Below are positions 1-11,236 of a stretch of 64,000 nt of DNA, piece after piece. The stretch is from Cyclobacteriaceae bacterium (GTDB taxonomy: Bacteria; Bacteroidota; Bacteroidia; Cytophagales; Cyclobacteriaceae). Where the stretch lies: contig CATQIH010000012.1 in the NCBI GenBank assembly GCA_958296015.1, forward strand, positions 42,501 through 106,500, written 5' to 3'. The position numbers and the translations under genes are program-made. The stretch's first letter is position 1. Every line of letters starts with the position of its first letter. The notes below the pieces were generated by a model. The model saw nothing but the letters and a program-made list of their open reading frames with translations, searched no databases and was not told the DNA's origin.

Positions 1-2676
<2,676 letters not shown>

Positions 2677-3006
2677 CTTCTTTCAAGTGCATCTCTTTTC
2701 TCTTAAAGCTTACAGATAAACTGCTTTGTCCGCTTTCTCGCTTTTGCTCATCTGCTCTACTCTCTTACATTTAACATGTTATATCCTTTCATCATCTTAT
2801 ATCCTTCATAGTAATACTGGAGGTGCATTGCATTGATGTTGATATTAAAAAGCTAGTGAAAATTGGAAATCAATAAGAGTGGATTGAGATCAAAATACTT
2901 ATTGAAATTCACAGATGTCCATTATATTGATATTAAGAAATTAATAGAAATTAAAAATCAATAGTCAGGCATTACGTGTTTGGCTTACTTTGAACATATT
3001 GAAAAC
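2677..3006 (+). other. 23S-5S spacer with a diverged direct repeat
   Basis: About 330 bases between 23S and 5S with no tRNA and no credible gene. Two AT-rich copies of about 45 bases (near 2832-2876 and 2921-2964) share the pattern ATTGAT...GATATTAA...GAAATT...AAATCAATA. Each copy has ATTGAT-like and ATCAAT-like ends, so it could fold into a stem. Such stems around 23S and 5S are usually RNase processing sites; that role is inferred here. Confidence 0.5.
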
Positions 3007-3116
3007 CTTAGGGTGGCTTTAGCACCGGGGATCACCTCTTCCCATTCCGAACAGAGCAGTTAAGCCCGGTAGCGCCAATGGTACTTCTTCACGAGGGAGA
3101 GTAGGTCGCTGCCTTT
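3007..3116 (+). rRNA. rrf: 5S ribosomal RNA
   Basis: About 110 bases starting near CTTAGGGTGGC and ending near GTCGCTGCCTTTA. The diagnostic central stretch CCATTCCGAACAGAGCAGTTAAG is near the bacterial consensus and is followed by AGCGCCAATGGTACT. The position downstream of 23S on the same strand fits a standard rrn operon. Exact ends are uncertain by a few bases. Confidence 0.92.
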
Positions 3117-3127
3117 ACCTTTTTTTA
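3100..3127 (+). terminator. possible rrn operon terminator
   Basis: A run of seven T follows the 5S 3' end directly (3120-3126). The 5S terminal helix could serve as the terminator stem. No separate GC-rich hairpin is seen between the 5S gene and the T run, so this is a weak call. Confidence 0.35.
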
Positions 3128-3999
3128 TTACAGTCTACGGTCACTCATCGTCCTATGTGATACATTACAATCCTGTGCTCAGGATTGCCCATCTGCGCAA
3201 GTCTTTTATCAGACCTGTATCATGTACTGTAACTACACTACTACTTATTACCAATGTCAATCAATGCTAATACTGATATGGTAGATGGTGGTAAATGTAG
3301 CCCAATGTGGTCGTTGAGTCACAAGTCCACAACCATTGTTATCCCCATCTCTGTGTTGAGTCACAGTCCACAATCAGCGTTATTCCCGTCTCTGTGATGT
3401 GTCAGCATCATCTATATCATAATCATCGTTGACGGCATAAGCATCATCTGTATCATAATCATCGTTAACAGCATAATCTATTTAATCGATACTCCCTCTA
3501 CTACTCCAGATCTATAAGCGACTTATCACACACATACAGTTCTATACCTATATCCAACTTATCACACACATACAGTTCTATACCTATATCCAACATAGCG
3601 GTATATATAGCATGACTTATATAAAACTTGTGAAACTAAACTCTAAACTCCTTTTCTGCCCAGCTCTTAAACCATCCTAGCATATGCTGACCCCTCATGT
3701 CTCTTGTCATCTTTCTTTTCAGTGAGTCACTTGTAAGTCTATATCTAGTCTAGTATCTATGTTTCCTCTCTGGTTTACGCCTACTACTTTTATAGCTCTT
3801 ATTGTTATATACTCCCTACTCATTTAAACATAGTTGCTTGATAATTATATCATAAAACCCTCTTGTACGGTATAAAAGGGCTTTGCCTACGGCTTAGTTA
3901 GTATAGAGCCAGTGTCGTTTCAAAAGTACGCCTTTCCGTAGCTAGTGCTCCAACCCTATCTGTAACTTATAGCTTATAGGGCATTTTACTCATCGTTTA
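3117..3999. repeat. gene-free stretch with three tandem duplications
   Basis: No supported gene. Three adjacent two-copy duplications are visible. A 42/41-base unit beginning GTTGAGTCACA lies at 3313-3354 and 3355-3395. A 36-base unit beginning GCATCATCT lies at 3405-3440 and 3441-3476. A second, unrelated 36-base unit beginning ACTTATCACACACA lies at 3521-3556 and 3557-3592 and is essentially exact. The units are unrelated in sequence, which suggests repeated local slippage or duplication downstream of the rRNA operon. Confidence 0.7.
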
Positions 4000-5832
4000 T
4001 CATGCCTCGTGTTCACTCAATTGTAACTGTACTAAATTTCTGTAATTACCATCCTTTTCATAGAGTTCAGTATGAGAGCCTGACTCGATGATCTTACCAT
4101 CTTTCAACACAAATATTCTATCTACTTTTCTGATAGTAGCCAGCCGGTGGGCAATAATAATGGTGGTACGATTTCGCATAAGCCGGTTGAGTGCCTGTTG
4201 CACAAGATATTCCGACTCTGCATCTAGTGAGCTGGTAGCTTCATCTAATATCAGTATTTCCGGGTTTTTGAGGATAGCCCTGGCAATAGCAATTCTTTGC
4301 CGCTGCCCTCCCGATAATTTTACGCCTCTTTCGCCCACTAATGTGTCAAAGCCTTCAGGAAACGACTCGACAAACTGTAACGCATTAGCTTGGGAAGCAG
4401 CCTCTACTATTTCTTCCAATGTAGCTCCAGGACGGCCATACGCTATGTTCTCTCTGATGCTACCTCCGAAGAGTAATACCTCTTGTGGCACGATGCCAAT
4501 ACGTTTTCGGTAGTCTGATAAATCATAGGACTCAATAGGGTTGCCAGAGATGACGATCTGACCTTCGTCCGGTTTATAGAACCGTAATAGATTTTGAATG
4601 ATTGTGGACTTACCTGCACCACTATGCCCCACCAATGCTACCTTTTCTCCTGAAACTATTTTAAACGAAACATTTTTGAGTACCTGTATATCCTTTCGGG
4701 TAGGATAAGAGAATTCTACATGCTGAAAAACAATATCACCGGTAAGGTAGGGAGCTATTTCTTTGTTTTTGTAATAGTCTTTAGGATCCAGTTCGCCTTC
4801 TTCATCCAATATGTCCAGTACCCGTTCGGATGCGCCAACCGCTTTCTGTAACTGCCCATACAAATCTCCTAATCCCGCAATAGAACCGCCTATCAATGTA
4901 GTATATAGAATAAACGAAATCAGCTCCCCTATGGTAAGCGATCCTTCCTGTACCAAAGAAGCCCCATACCATATAACAGCGACAATGCCTCCAAACAATA
5001 TGAAGATAACGAAGGAAATAAATAACCCCCGAAAGACGGCTGATTTGAGTGCCAGCCTCACAACAGATGTTTGCGAATCATTATACTTCTTAATTTCTAA
5101 TAGTTCACTGGTAAAAGATTTGACTGTCTGAATAGCCTGAAGTGTTTCTTCTACGATCACGTTAGAAGATGCTAATTCATCTTGTGTTTGCTTTGATAGC
5201 TTTCTGATGTATTTTCCAAACACTACGGCCAGGATGATTAGTATAGGAAAAGTAGCGAGCATGAAAACTGTCAGGTTAGGTGCCATGATCAAAATTACGA
5301 TGGTACCAATCAGCAATGTGGCTATCTGCCTCAAAAACTCCGCTAAAGTGACTGAGAATGTGCTTTGAAGCAAAGATACATCAGAAGTGATGCGGCTAAT
5401 TAGCGCACCGGTTCGGTGTGTATCAAAATAGGTAAGCGGTAAAGCAATCAGTTTACTATAAAGTGCCAACCGTATGTCAGCCATCGCTTTTTCATTTACC
5501 TGAGCAAAATAATAGACCCGTACAAAGGAAAAAATACTCTGAACAAAGAACACGCCCAAAAGACAAAGCGCAATAGTTTGCAAATCATTTGAAATCCAGG
5601 AGTTTTTACCGGAGGCTACATCAATTAATTGACCGGATAACAAAGGGAAACTCAGTAGTATAACACTCGATAATAGAAGACTCAAGATGCCTATCGCAAA
5701 CTGCCCACGGTAAGGTAGTATGAACTTATAAATTCCCGCTAATTTGTTCAGACTTTCCTTGCTAAATGGCTTCTTCTTTTCAACCATAGCTTTCTGTTGG
5801 CTATCATATAAGCCATCATTTGTATCACTCAT
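4000..5832 (-). CDS. ABC transporter, fused permease and ATPase (MsbA/exporter type)
   Basis: A 610-residue half-transporter of the type I exporter family, which dimerises in the inner membrane and moves lipids, drugs or peptides outward using ATP. Residues about 40-330 hold the six-helix transmembrane domain, with hydrophobic runs near 45-65, 85-105, 165-205 and 270-290. The ATPase domain follows. Walker A GHSGAGKST is at 402-410, the Q-loop near 450, signature LSGGQRQR from 506, Walker B ILILDE at 526-531 and the switch His at 562, so the ATPase looks complete. It is transcribed alone toward the rRNA operon. The substrate cannot be told from sequence; MsbA-like lipid export is one option, multidrug export another. 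Confidence 0.92.
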   Translation of the reverse strand: MSDTNDGLYDSQQKAMVEKKKPFSKESLNKLAGIYKFILPYRGQFAIGILSLLLSSVILLSFPLLSGQLIDVASGKNSWISNDLQTIALCLLGVFFVQSIFSFVRVYYFAQVNEKAMADIRLALYSKLIALPLTYFDTHRTGALISRITSDVSLLQSTFSVTLAEFLRQIATLLIGTIVILIMAPNLTVFMLATFPILIILAVVFGKYIRKLSKQTQDELASSNVIVEETLQAIQTVKSFTSELLEIKKYNDSQTSVVRLALKSAVFRGLFISFVIFILFGGIVAVIWYGASLVQEGSLTIGELISFILYTTLIGGSIAGLGDLYGQLQKAVGASERVLDILDEEGELDPKDYYKNKEIAPYLTGDIVFQHVEFSYPTRKDIQVLKNVSFKIVSGEKVALVGHSGAGKSTIIQNLLRFYKPDEGQIVISGNPIESYDLSDYRKRIGIVPQEVLLFGGSIRENIAYGRPGATLEEIVEAASQANALQFVESFPEGFDTLVGERGVKLSGGQRQRIAIARAILKNPEILILDEATSSLDAESEYLVQQALNRLMRNRTTIIIAHRLATIRKVDRIFVLKDGKIIESGSHTELYEKDGNYRNLVQLQLSEHEA

Positions 5833-6160
5833 TTTTATCAGAAGGATTTAAAATTAATATGAGATTATCTGTAGAGGATAACGTATACGGCAAGAAACAA
5901 GTTTATTTTGAGCCTGAAGGGTAGTGTTATAAATGTATGCTACGTAAAAAGCTGATGCAAATTTTAGGAAGCTAAAAAAAAGCTTCCTCTTGTCTTCGGC
6001 GTTCTCACTACTATTTGAGGTATACTATCATTTCCTTTCCTGCAAACAAGATTCATGTTTTTGATTTTTCTGAGCAATACGGCCACTGGGCTATACTTTG
6101 TACACATAGCAGCTTTGCCAGAAGCAGTGGTAGTCGCGCAAACACAGAAAGCTCTTCCAA
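5833..6160. other. intergenic gap, one small hairpin
   Basis: A 328-base gap between two minus-strand genes with no credible coding sequence. The only structure seen is an inverted repeat AGGAAGCT / AGCTTCCT at 5966-5988 around a run of seven A. It may end transcription of the lipoprotein gene read from the right, but the T run lies in the loop rather than after the stem, so this is unsure. Confidence 0.35.
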
Positions 6161-6796
6161 TCAGATAAACTTATCACGCTCCAGCTCTTTGATAGTGGTA
6201 GAGGCTACTTCGGCAGAGAACACATCCACATCTTCCGGATTGTAGGATTTTGATTGTGCCGACCATGCCAGTTTCTCACTATCCACATCATACATATTGG
6301 TTTCCAAAAAGTACACTTTGTCTTTGGCATAGTAACCCGGATCATAGAGCATGGGAGAATAATGAGAGTAGTATCCCCAGAAATCACCGTAAAAACCAAA
6401 CCGAAGAGTTGGGTTATAAGTCACATTATCAGCTATATAATGTGTATCAGTTTCTTCATCAATGACTGAAATGGTCAGAATAGCATTGCTGCTTCCTTCG
6501 CGAATTTTATTAAGCATAGCTTCTTTCGTCAACTGAGCTTGCGTAAAATCAGGTCCAAAAACTTCCGTACTTTTAACTACCTGAATGCCCTGAACTTCCA
6601 GTTGCGCAGCCATTTCATTTTCTATAGTTTGCCGAGCACTTGTATCACTAACCAAAGCTGCTACAAAAACTTTTTTGTATTTCGGGGCAGAAAAATCAGG
6701 ATTTTCCCACGTACTGGTAATGCGGGTAGCACTGACACAACCCATCACAAGGACCAAAAGGCTTAGCAAAAGAACATGAATGGCTTGCTTAAACAT
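6161..6796 (-). CDS. DUF4136-like lipoprotein
   Basis: A 211-residue predicted lipoprotein. The N-terminus is a signal peptide of about 20 residues ending in the lipobox LVMGC, so the mature protein should be lipid-anchored at Cys20. The body (ITSTWENPDFSAPKYKKVFV, then a region with the pattern of an R.T.E.E..A.L...G) resembles the DUF4136 / small outer-membrane lipoprotein group, in which a conserved beta-alpha core is followed by variable sequence. No catalytic residues are evident. It lies between dnaN and the ABC transporter on the same strand, with a dnaN terminator upstream, so it is probably its own unit. Family assignment is by pattern only. Confidence 0.7.
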   Translation of the reverse strand: MFKQAIHVLLLSLLVLVMGCVSATRITSTWENPDFSAPKYKKVFVAALVSDTSARQTIENEMAAQLEVQGIQVVKSTEVFGPDFTQAQLTKEAMLNKIREGSSNAILTISVIDEETDTHYIADNVTYNPTLRFGFYGDFWGYYSHYSPMLYDPGYYAKDKVYFLETNMYDVDSEKLAWSAQSKSYNPEDVDVFSAEVASTTIKELERDKFI

Positions 6797-6893
6797 GCGC
6801 TACTGATTGAGTAAAAAACTGGTTTTTGAGGTACTAATCGCGGGCTTTGAAAAACATTAACATGATAATCTATTTGCCTTGAAAATGTTTCTA

Positions 6894-6918
6894 CAAAAAA
6901 AGCCTTCATTGAGAAGGA
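6894..6918 (-). terminator. dnaN terminator
   Basis: Read on the minus strand, a short stem CCTTC/GAAGG with loop TCAAT is followed by a run of seven to eight T (A run at 6894-6901 on the plus strand). It sits about 30 bases after the dnaN stop codon, as expected for an intrinsic terminator. The stem is short. Confidence 0.6.
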
Positions 6919-6948
6919 CTCCTTTATCTTATGCCTTACGTTTTCTGA

Positions 6949-8088
6949 TCAAAACTGGTTGTTGAGCATCACTGGCATAACCAGCATCAACACTTCTTCG
7001 TTGTCTTTTTCTTCTTTGGGAACAATAAGTCCAGCTCTGTTGGGTTGTGAGAGCTTGAGCGTTACCTCATCAGCCTCCATGTTGTTAAGCATTTCTATCA
7101 GGAAACGAGCATTAAACCCAATTTCTATATCAGCACCATCGTGTTCGCAGGGCAGATTTTCTTTAGCCTCGTTGGAATAATCCAGGTCTTCGGCGGAGAT
7201 GTCTAATTGATTGCCATTGATTTTCAGACGTACTTGATGTGTCGTCTTATTAGCATAGATAGCAATACGCTTCAGAGAACTTAGAAAATCCAACCGGTTG
7301 ATCATCATCTGGTTGTTATTCTCTTTAGGTATCACATTTTCATAATCCGGATAACGCTCGTCTATCAACCTGCAAATCATCCTGTAGTTGCTAAACTGGA
7401 AGAAAATGTTGGAGTTGTTGAACTGCATCGTCACGGGTGTATTGTTAGACGGCAAAGTAGCCTTCAGCAGGCTCAGCGATTTGCGTGGTACGATAAGCGA
7501 CGCTTTGGAATCAGAAGCCACATCGGTTCTTTTGTAACGGATAAGGCGATGACCGTCTGTGGCTACAAATGTACTGTTACTCCCGTTCAGGTTCAGAAAA
7601 ACGCCTGTCATGGCTGGTCTCAGCTCGTCGGAGCTGGTAGCAAAGATGGTGTTGGTAACGGCACTGGCCAGCACATCGGCAGGCAATTCCACAGAGTGGC
7701 CTTCGCCCGGCGACCCGGCTTCTACCACGGGTATCTTCGGAAAATCTGTAGCATTCTCACCCGATAGCCTGTAATGGCCATTGTCTGACTGTATTTCAAC
7801 ATTGTAAGAAGCCTGGTCTATAGAAAAAGTAACAGGCTGTTCCGGCAGGTTGCGCAGCGTGTCTATAAGGATACGGGCAGGCACAGCAATGCTACCACTC
7901 TCGTTCGTATCCACTTCCAACTCTGCCATAATAGAGGTTTGCAGATCGGAAGCAGTGATGGTAAGTTTGCCTTTTTCTACTTCACACAAAAAATTCTCTA
8001 AAATAGGCACCACAGGGTTAGAAGCAATCACACCACTGATCGCTGACAACTGTTGAAGTAAGGCTTTGGATGATACAACAAATTTCAT
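6949..8088 (-). CDS. dnaN: DNA polymerase III subunit beta (sliding clamp)
   Basis: A 379-residue beta clamp, the ring-shaped processivity factor that tethers DNA polymerase III and binds many replication and repair proteins. The start MKFVVSSKALLQQL and the three-fold repeated domain plan match the family, as do the conserved segments LPADVL..AV..T.FA.S.DE.RP...GV, TDGHRL and the C-terminal LVMPVML, which ends the third domain. Length is normal (about 370-380). It is not next to dnaA here; neighbours are tsf upstream and a lipoprotein downstream, each separated by a terminator, so it is probably a single-gene unit. Confidence 0.97.
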   Translation of the reverse strand: MKFVVSSKALLQQLSAISGVIASNPVVPILENFLCEVEKGKLTITASDLQTSIMAELEVDTNESGSIAVPARILIDTLRNLPEQPVTFSIDQASYNVEIQSDNGHYRLSGENATDFPKIPVVEAGSPGEGHSVELPADVLASAVTNTIFATSSDELRPAMTGVFLNLNGSNSTFVATDGHRLIRYKRTDVASDSKASLIVPRKSLSLLKATLPSNNTPVTMQFNNSNIFFQFSNYRMICRLIDERYPDYENVIPKENNNQMMINRLDFLSSLKRIAIYANKTTHQVRLKINGNQLDISAEDLDYSNEAKENLPCEHDGADIEIGFNARFLIEMLNNMEADEVTLKLSQPNRAGLIVPKEEKDNEEVLMLVMPVMLNNQF

Positions 8089-8258
8089 AGCAACAGTACT
8101 TATTTAAAGTAAATGATAGGTGTCGTCTCCACGCTGGCGGCACACCGTCTTGCGCATACGCGTATGTTTTGAGACAGTAAATATAAAAATTTATGTTCGA
8201 AGAAAGGACTTCTTTTAAAAAATATCCGATCAACGAGATGAGATATTTCTGTTTGCAC

Positions 8259-8288
8259 AAAAAGACCCGACAGAAATGCTATCGGGTC
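8259..8288 (-). terminator. tsf / ribosomal operon terminator
   Basis: Minus-strand stem GACCCGAtag / cGTCGGGTC-type (arms at 8264-8270 and 8281-8288), followed by five T. It lies about 60 bases after the tsf stop codon and should end the rplM-rpsI-rpsB-tsf transcript. Confidence 0.8.
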
Positions 8289-8347
8289 AATCTGTTTTTT
8301 TACAATCTCTAACAGATTTTTTTGTCAATGAGTGTAGCATTATTTGA

Positions 8348-9178
8348 CTAAGCCGTAACAGAAACTCGCTTAAATTGTGTTACTTTCAAACCTTTGTTCA
8401 CACTGTTCAGATACTGTGTGATTGTCATGCTTGGGTCTTTCACATAAGACTGCTCCATCAACGTATTGTCTTTGAAGAACTTGTTTAACTTGCCTTGTGC
8501 AATTTTGTCCAGCATATTCTCCGGTTTTCCTTCTGCACGTGCCTGCTCTTTACCAATTTCCAACTCACGGTCGATGGTTGCCTGATCTACGCTGTCTTTA
8601 TTAAGGCCCACCGGATTCATAGCTGCAATCTGCATGGCTACATCTTTACCTGCTTCTTCAGCGGCATCATTGGTGTTTTCCATCGCTACCAACACACCCA
8701 AGCGATTGCCAGCATGTATGTAAGTAACCACCATTTCTCCCTGCATATGCTCATAAGCACCTATTTCAATCTTTTCGCCTATTTTGCCCACCATTTCCGT
8801 GATCTTTTCACCAACAGTCAGGTCATCTATTTTTAATGCTTTCAATGCATCAGTAGATACTGGCTTATTTTTGAAAGCAACATCCAGGATCTGCTTGCCG
8901 AATTGCTGAAAGTCGTCGTTTTTCGCTACAAAATCCGTTTCGCAGTTAAGTGATACCAGCACTGCTTCCTTATGATCGTCGCTGGCTTTAACAAAAACAG
9001 CACCTTCTGTTGTCTCACGATCAGAACGGGAAGCTGATACTTTCTGACCCTTTTTTCTCAATATTTCAATGGCTTTGTCAAAATCGCCATCGGCTTCCAC
9101 CAATGCTTTTTTGCAATCCATCATACCGGCACCTGTCATCTGCCGGAGCTTATTTACTTCTTGTGCAGTAATTGCCAT
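8348..9178 (-). CDS. tsf: translation elongation factor Ts
   Basis: A 276-residue nucleotide exchange factor for EF-Tu. The N-terminal UBA-like domain with the conserved TGAGMMDCKKAL segment (residues 16-27) is followed by the conserved SLNCETDFVA stretch that contacts EF-Tu, then a core domain with an MQIAAMNP segment. Length is normal. It is the last gene of rplM-rpsI-rpsB-tsf, with 153 bases separating it from rpsB, and ends at a clear terminator. The rpsB-tsf order is the usual bacterial arrangement. The gap before it holds a palindromic repeat. Confidence 0.97.
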   Translation of the reverse strand: MAITAQEVNKLRQMTGAGMMDCKKALVEADGDFDKAIEILRKKGQKVSASRSDRETTEGAVFVKASDDHKEAVLVSLNCETDFVAKNDDFQQFGKQILDVAFKNKPVSTDALKALKIDDLTVGEKITEMVGKIGEKIEIGAYEHMQGEMVVTYIHAGNRLGVLVAMENTNDAAEEAGKDVAMQIAAMNPVGLNKDSVDQATIDRELEIGKEQARAEGKPENMLDKIAQGKLNKFFKDNTLMEQSYVKDPSMTITQYLNSVNKGLKVTQFKRVSVTA

Positions 9179-9216
9179 ATATATTTTTCCTTAGTTGGGT
9201 ATGTGATATAAAGAGG

Positions 9217-9318
9217 CGGAAGTCAGAAATGATGTCCCACTGGGGGGCACCCCACTGGGTGGCACGAAGTCCGAAGCGGAAATTTGCCTTACAGACTTCA
9301 TTCCACTGACTTCCGACG
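9217..9318. repeat. inverted repeat and short direct repeat between rpsB and tsf
   Basis: The 153-base gap contains outer arms GCGGAAGTCAG (near 9217-9227) and CTGACTTCCGACGC (near 9306-9319), which can pair. Inside them is a direct repeat CCACTGGG.GGCAC in two copies (9238-9264). The structure would be transcribed within the ribosomal operon and could reduce read-through into tsf or mark an RNase site. Its composition resembles the other GC-rich intergenic palindromes of the window. Confidence 0.6.
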
Positions 9319-9331
9319 CTAATTTAACGTT

Positions 9332-10147
9332 TTATTCAGAGGCTTCTGATGCTTCGCTTTCGTTGGTAGAAGAGTCTACAGTGACGCTTTCCTCATCACC
9401 TTCGTCCATTCTCTTTTTCTTATCTTCCTCTTCTTTCATTTTAGATTCTTCTTTCTGTTGCTTGCGCTCGATGAGTCCTTCTTCCATGGCTTTTCCCATG
9501 TACTTTACAATAAGAGAGATAGATTTAAAAGCGTCATCGTTGCCGGGAATGGCATAGTCTACCTGTGTAGGGTCAGAATTGGTATCTACAACAGCAAATA
9601 CCGGGATATTTAGTTTCTTGGCTTCTTTGATAGCGATATGCTCGCGCTTAATATCTACTACAAACAAGGCTGCGGGTAGTCTGGTAAGATCGGCAATACC
9701 GCCCAATACTTTTTCCAGCTTGTCTTTCTCGCGGGTCATCATCAGTCGCTCACGCTTGGCAAGATTTTGATAAGCCTCTTCTTTCATCATTTTATCGATA
9801 GAAGACAGTTTACGCAGTGATTTGCGGATCGTAGTGAAGTTAGTGAGCATCCCACCCAGCCAACGGTCGGTGACGTAAGGCATTCTGAGCCTTTTTGCTT
9901 CTTCTGTCACGATTTCCTGTGCCTGCTTTTTGGTAGCTACAAACATAATCTTGCGGCCTGATTTTACCACGCCTTTGATAGCATTGGCAGCTTCATCCAA
10001 AGAAGCCAGCGTCTTGTTAAGATCTATGATGTGAATACCATTGCGCTCCATAAATATGTAGGGCGCTATTTTAGGATTCCATTTCCTGGTAAGGTGACCA
10101 AAATGTACACCTGCGTCAAGTAAGTCTTTATATTCTATTTTTTCCAT
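9332..10147 (-). CDS. rpsB: 30S ribosomal protein S2
   Basis: A 271-residue S2 protein that joins the small subunit late and helps position S1 and mRNA. The start MEKIEYKDLLDAGVHFGH and the segments KWNPKIAPYIFMERNGIHIIDL, FVATKKQAQ and RWLGGMLTNF are typical. The core ends near residue 225. About 45 extra residues follow that are rich in Lys, Glu and Ser, ending in an acidic ESEASEASE tail; such disordered tails are common in Bacteroidota S2 and are not expected to affect the fold. It lies 68 bases after rpsI in the same operon. Confidence 0.97.
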   Translation of the reverse strand: MEKIEYKDLLDAGVHFGHLTRKWNPKIAPYIFMERNGIHIIDLNKTLASLDEAANAIKGVVKSGRKIMFVATKKQAQEIVTEEAKRLRMPYVTDRWLGGMLTNFTTIRKSLRKLSSIDKMMKEEAYQNLAKRERLMMTREKDKLEKVLGGIADLTRLPAALFVVDIKREHIAIKEAKKLNIPVFAVVDTNSDPTQVDYAIPGNDDAFKSISLIVKYMGKAMEEGLIERKQQKEESKMKEEEDKKKRMDEGDEESVTVDSSTNESEASEASE

Positions 10148-10215
10148 GAATGCTATGTGTTACGTTGCTCATAAGGAGCCTGTTTGGGCACAAGCTCAAG
10201 CAACAGAAAACTAAA

Positions 10216-10602
10216 TTATCGTTTACTAAACTGAAATGCTCTTCTTGCTTTTCTGCGTCCTGGTTTCTTACGCTCCACCATTCGGGGATCACGTGTCAGA
10301 AAACCTTCTTTCTTTAAGGGAGGACGATGCTCAGGGTTTACTTCGATAAGTGCGCGGGAAATAGCCAGCCTAACGGCTTCTGCCTGTCCTTTGGAACCAC
10401 CACCGTTTACGTTTACTTTGATATCGTAATTTCCTGCCTCTTGCACCAGGTTTAATGGCTGCTTGACGATCGTCTGCAAAATATCAGAAGGAAAATATAC
10501 ATCTAAGCTCTTATTATTCACCTTAATAGTACCGTTGCCTGACTGAAAGTAGATACGGGCCACTGATGTTTTACGTCTTCCTATTTTGTTAATTACTTCC
10601 AT
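10216..10602 (-). CDS. rpsI: 30S ribosomal protein S9
   Basis: A 128-residue S9 whose C-terminal tail reaches the P-site tRNA. The start MEVINKIGRRKTSVARIYF, the middle GGG..GQAEA.R.AI.RAL and the tail ending RKARRAFQFSKR are conserved; the final Lys-Arg contacts tRNA. It begins three bases after the rplM stop, so the two are tightly coupled, as in most bacteria. No oddities are seen. Confidence 0.97.
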   Translation of the reverse strand: MEVINKIGRRKTSVARIYFQSGNGTIKVNNKSLDVYFPSDILQTIVKQPLNLVQEAGNYDIKVNVNGGGSKGQAEAVRLAISRALIEVNPEHRPPLKKEGFLTRDPRMVERKKPGRRKARRAFQFSKR

Positions 10603-10605
10603 ATG

Positions 10606-11061
10606 CTATGATTGTTTGCTTAAGTCTAGTTTAATAGGTTGCTGAGCCTCATGAGGATGCTCTGCGCCCTCATACACATGAAGGTGATGAAACAGCTTTC
10701 TTCCCAGTCTGTTTTTGGGCAACATTCCGCGGATCGCTTTCTCGATCACTCTTGTGGAAGACTTTTGCATTTCCTGACGTGGCGTAGAAAAACGTTGCCC
10801 TCCCGGATAACCTGTATGACGGATATACTGCTTGTTATCCATCTTTCTACCGGTAAATCGCAGGTCATCAGCATTGATCACAATCACTTTATCCCCACAA
10901 TCCACATGCGGCGAATAGCTGGTCTTATGCTTGCCTCTGATAATCTTTGCAATTTCACTGCAAACTCGCCCTAACGGAGCATCTCCCGCATCAACGATAT
11001 ACCACTTCTTCTCAACCGTTGATTTATTGGCGAACACTGTTTTAAAACTTACAATATCCAA
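10606..11061 (-). CDS. rplM: 50S ribosomal protein L13, TTG start
   Basis: A 151-residue L13, an early assembly protein of the large subunit. The segments VDAGDAPLGRVCSEIAKIIRGKHK, HVDCGDKVIVINADDLRFTGRK and RGMLPKNRLGR are diagnostic. The reading frame opens with TTG (11061-11059); no ATG follows until well inside the conserved core, and homologues begin with a similar DTLSYKTV-like sequence, so TTG is the likely true start. It heads rplM-rpsI-rpsB-tsf. A good promoter lies about 60-90 bases upstream and a leader palindrome lies between, suggesting control of the whole operon at this point. Confidence 0.95.
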   Translation of the reverse strand: MDIVSFKTVFANKSTVEKKWYIVDAGDAPLGRVCSEIAKIIRGKHKTSYSPHVDCGDKVIVINADDLRFTGRKMDNKQYIRHTGYPGGQRFSTPRQEMQKSSTRVIEKAIRGMLPKNRLGRKLFHHLHVYEGAEHPHEAQQPIKLDLSKQS

Positions 11062-11086
11062 TTTTTTATAACTTTAGGTACAAATG

Positions 11087-11100
11087 ACCAAACTTGGTCT
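11087..11100 (-). promoter_or_regulatory. palindrome in the rplM leader
   Basis: A perfect 14-base inverted repeat GACCAAGTTTGGTC sits between the promoter and the TTG start of rplM, preceded on the minus strand by a run of A. It would form a small hairpin near the 5' end of the transcript. Ribosomal operons are often feedback-controlled through such leaders. Binding of L13 here is inference only. Confidence 0.4.
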
Positions 11101-11117
11101 TTTTTCTAAAAAGAACA

Positions 11118-11148
11118 CAAAGGTAGCCGCTAATTTATTGACTTGCAA
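11118..11148 (-). promoter_or_regulatory. promoter of rplM operon
   Basis: Minus-strand match to the Bacteroidota sigma factor consensus: TTG at 11148-11146, a 20-base spacer, then TACCTTTG (TAnnTTTG) at 11125-11118. The predicted transcription start is near 11111, giving a leader of about 50 bases. Confidence 0.75.
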
Positions 11149-11199
11149 CCCTTGCTTCAATATTTATTCAACAACCTTCTTATCTGTAATTTGCAAGCT

Positions 11200-11236
11200 A
11201 AAAGACGGAAGCTTAAAGTTACCTTCGGTCTTCCGT
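11200..11236 (-). terminator. terminator after the pseudouridine synthase gene
   Basis: Minus-strand arms ACGGAAG and CTTCCGT (11236-11230 and 11211-11205) with a GC-rich interior, followed by CTTTT. The stem begins directly at the stop codon of the upstream gene. Confidence 0.6.

Noticed and set aside
2680-4000. tRNA genes near the rRNA operon
   Set aside because: No stretch with a T-loop (GTTCRA), matching acceptor arms and a CCA-adjacent end could be found by eye here or elsewhere in the window; a covariance search would be decisive.
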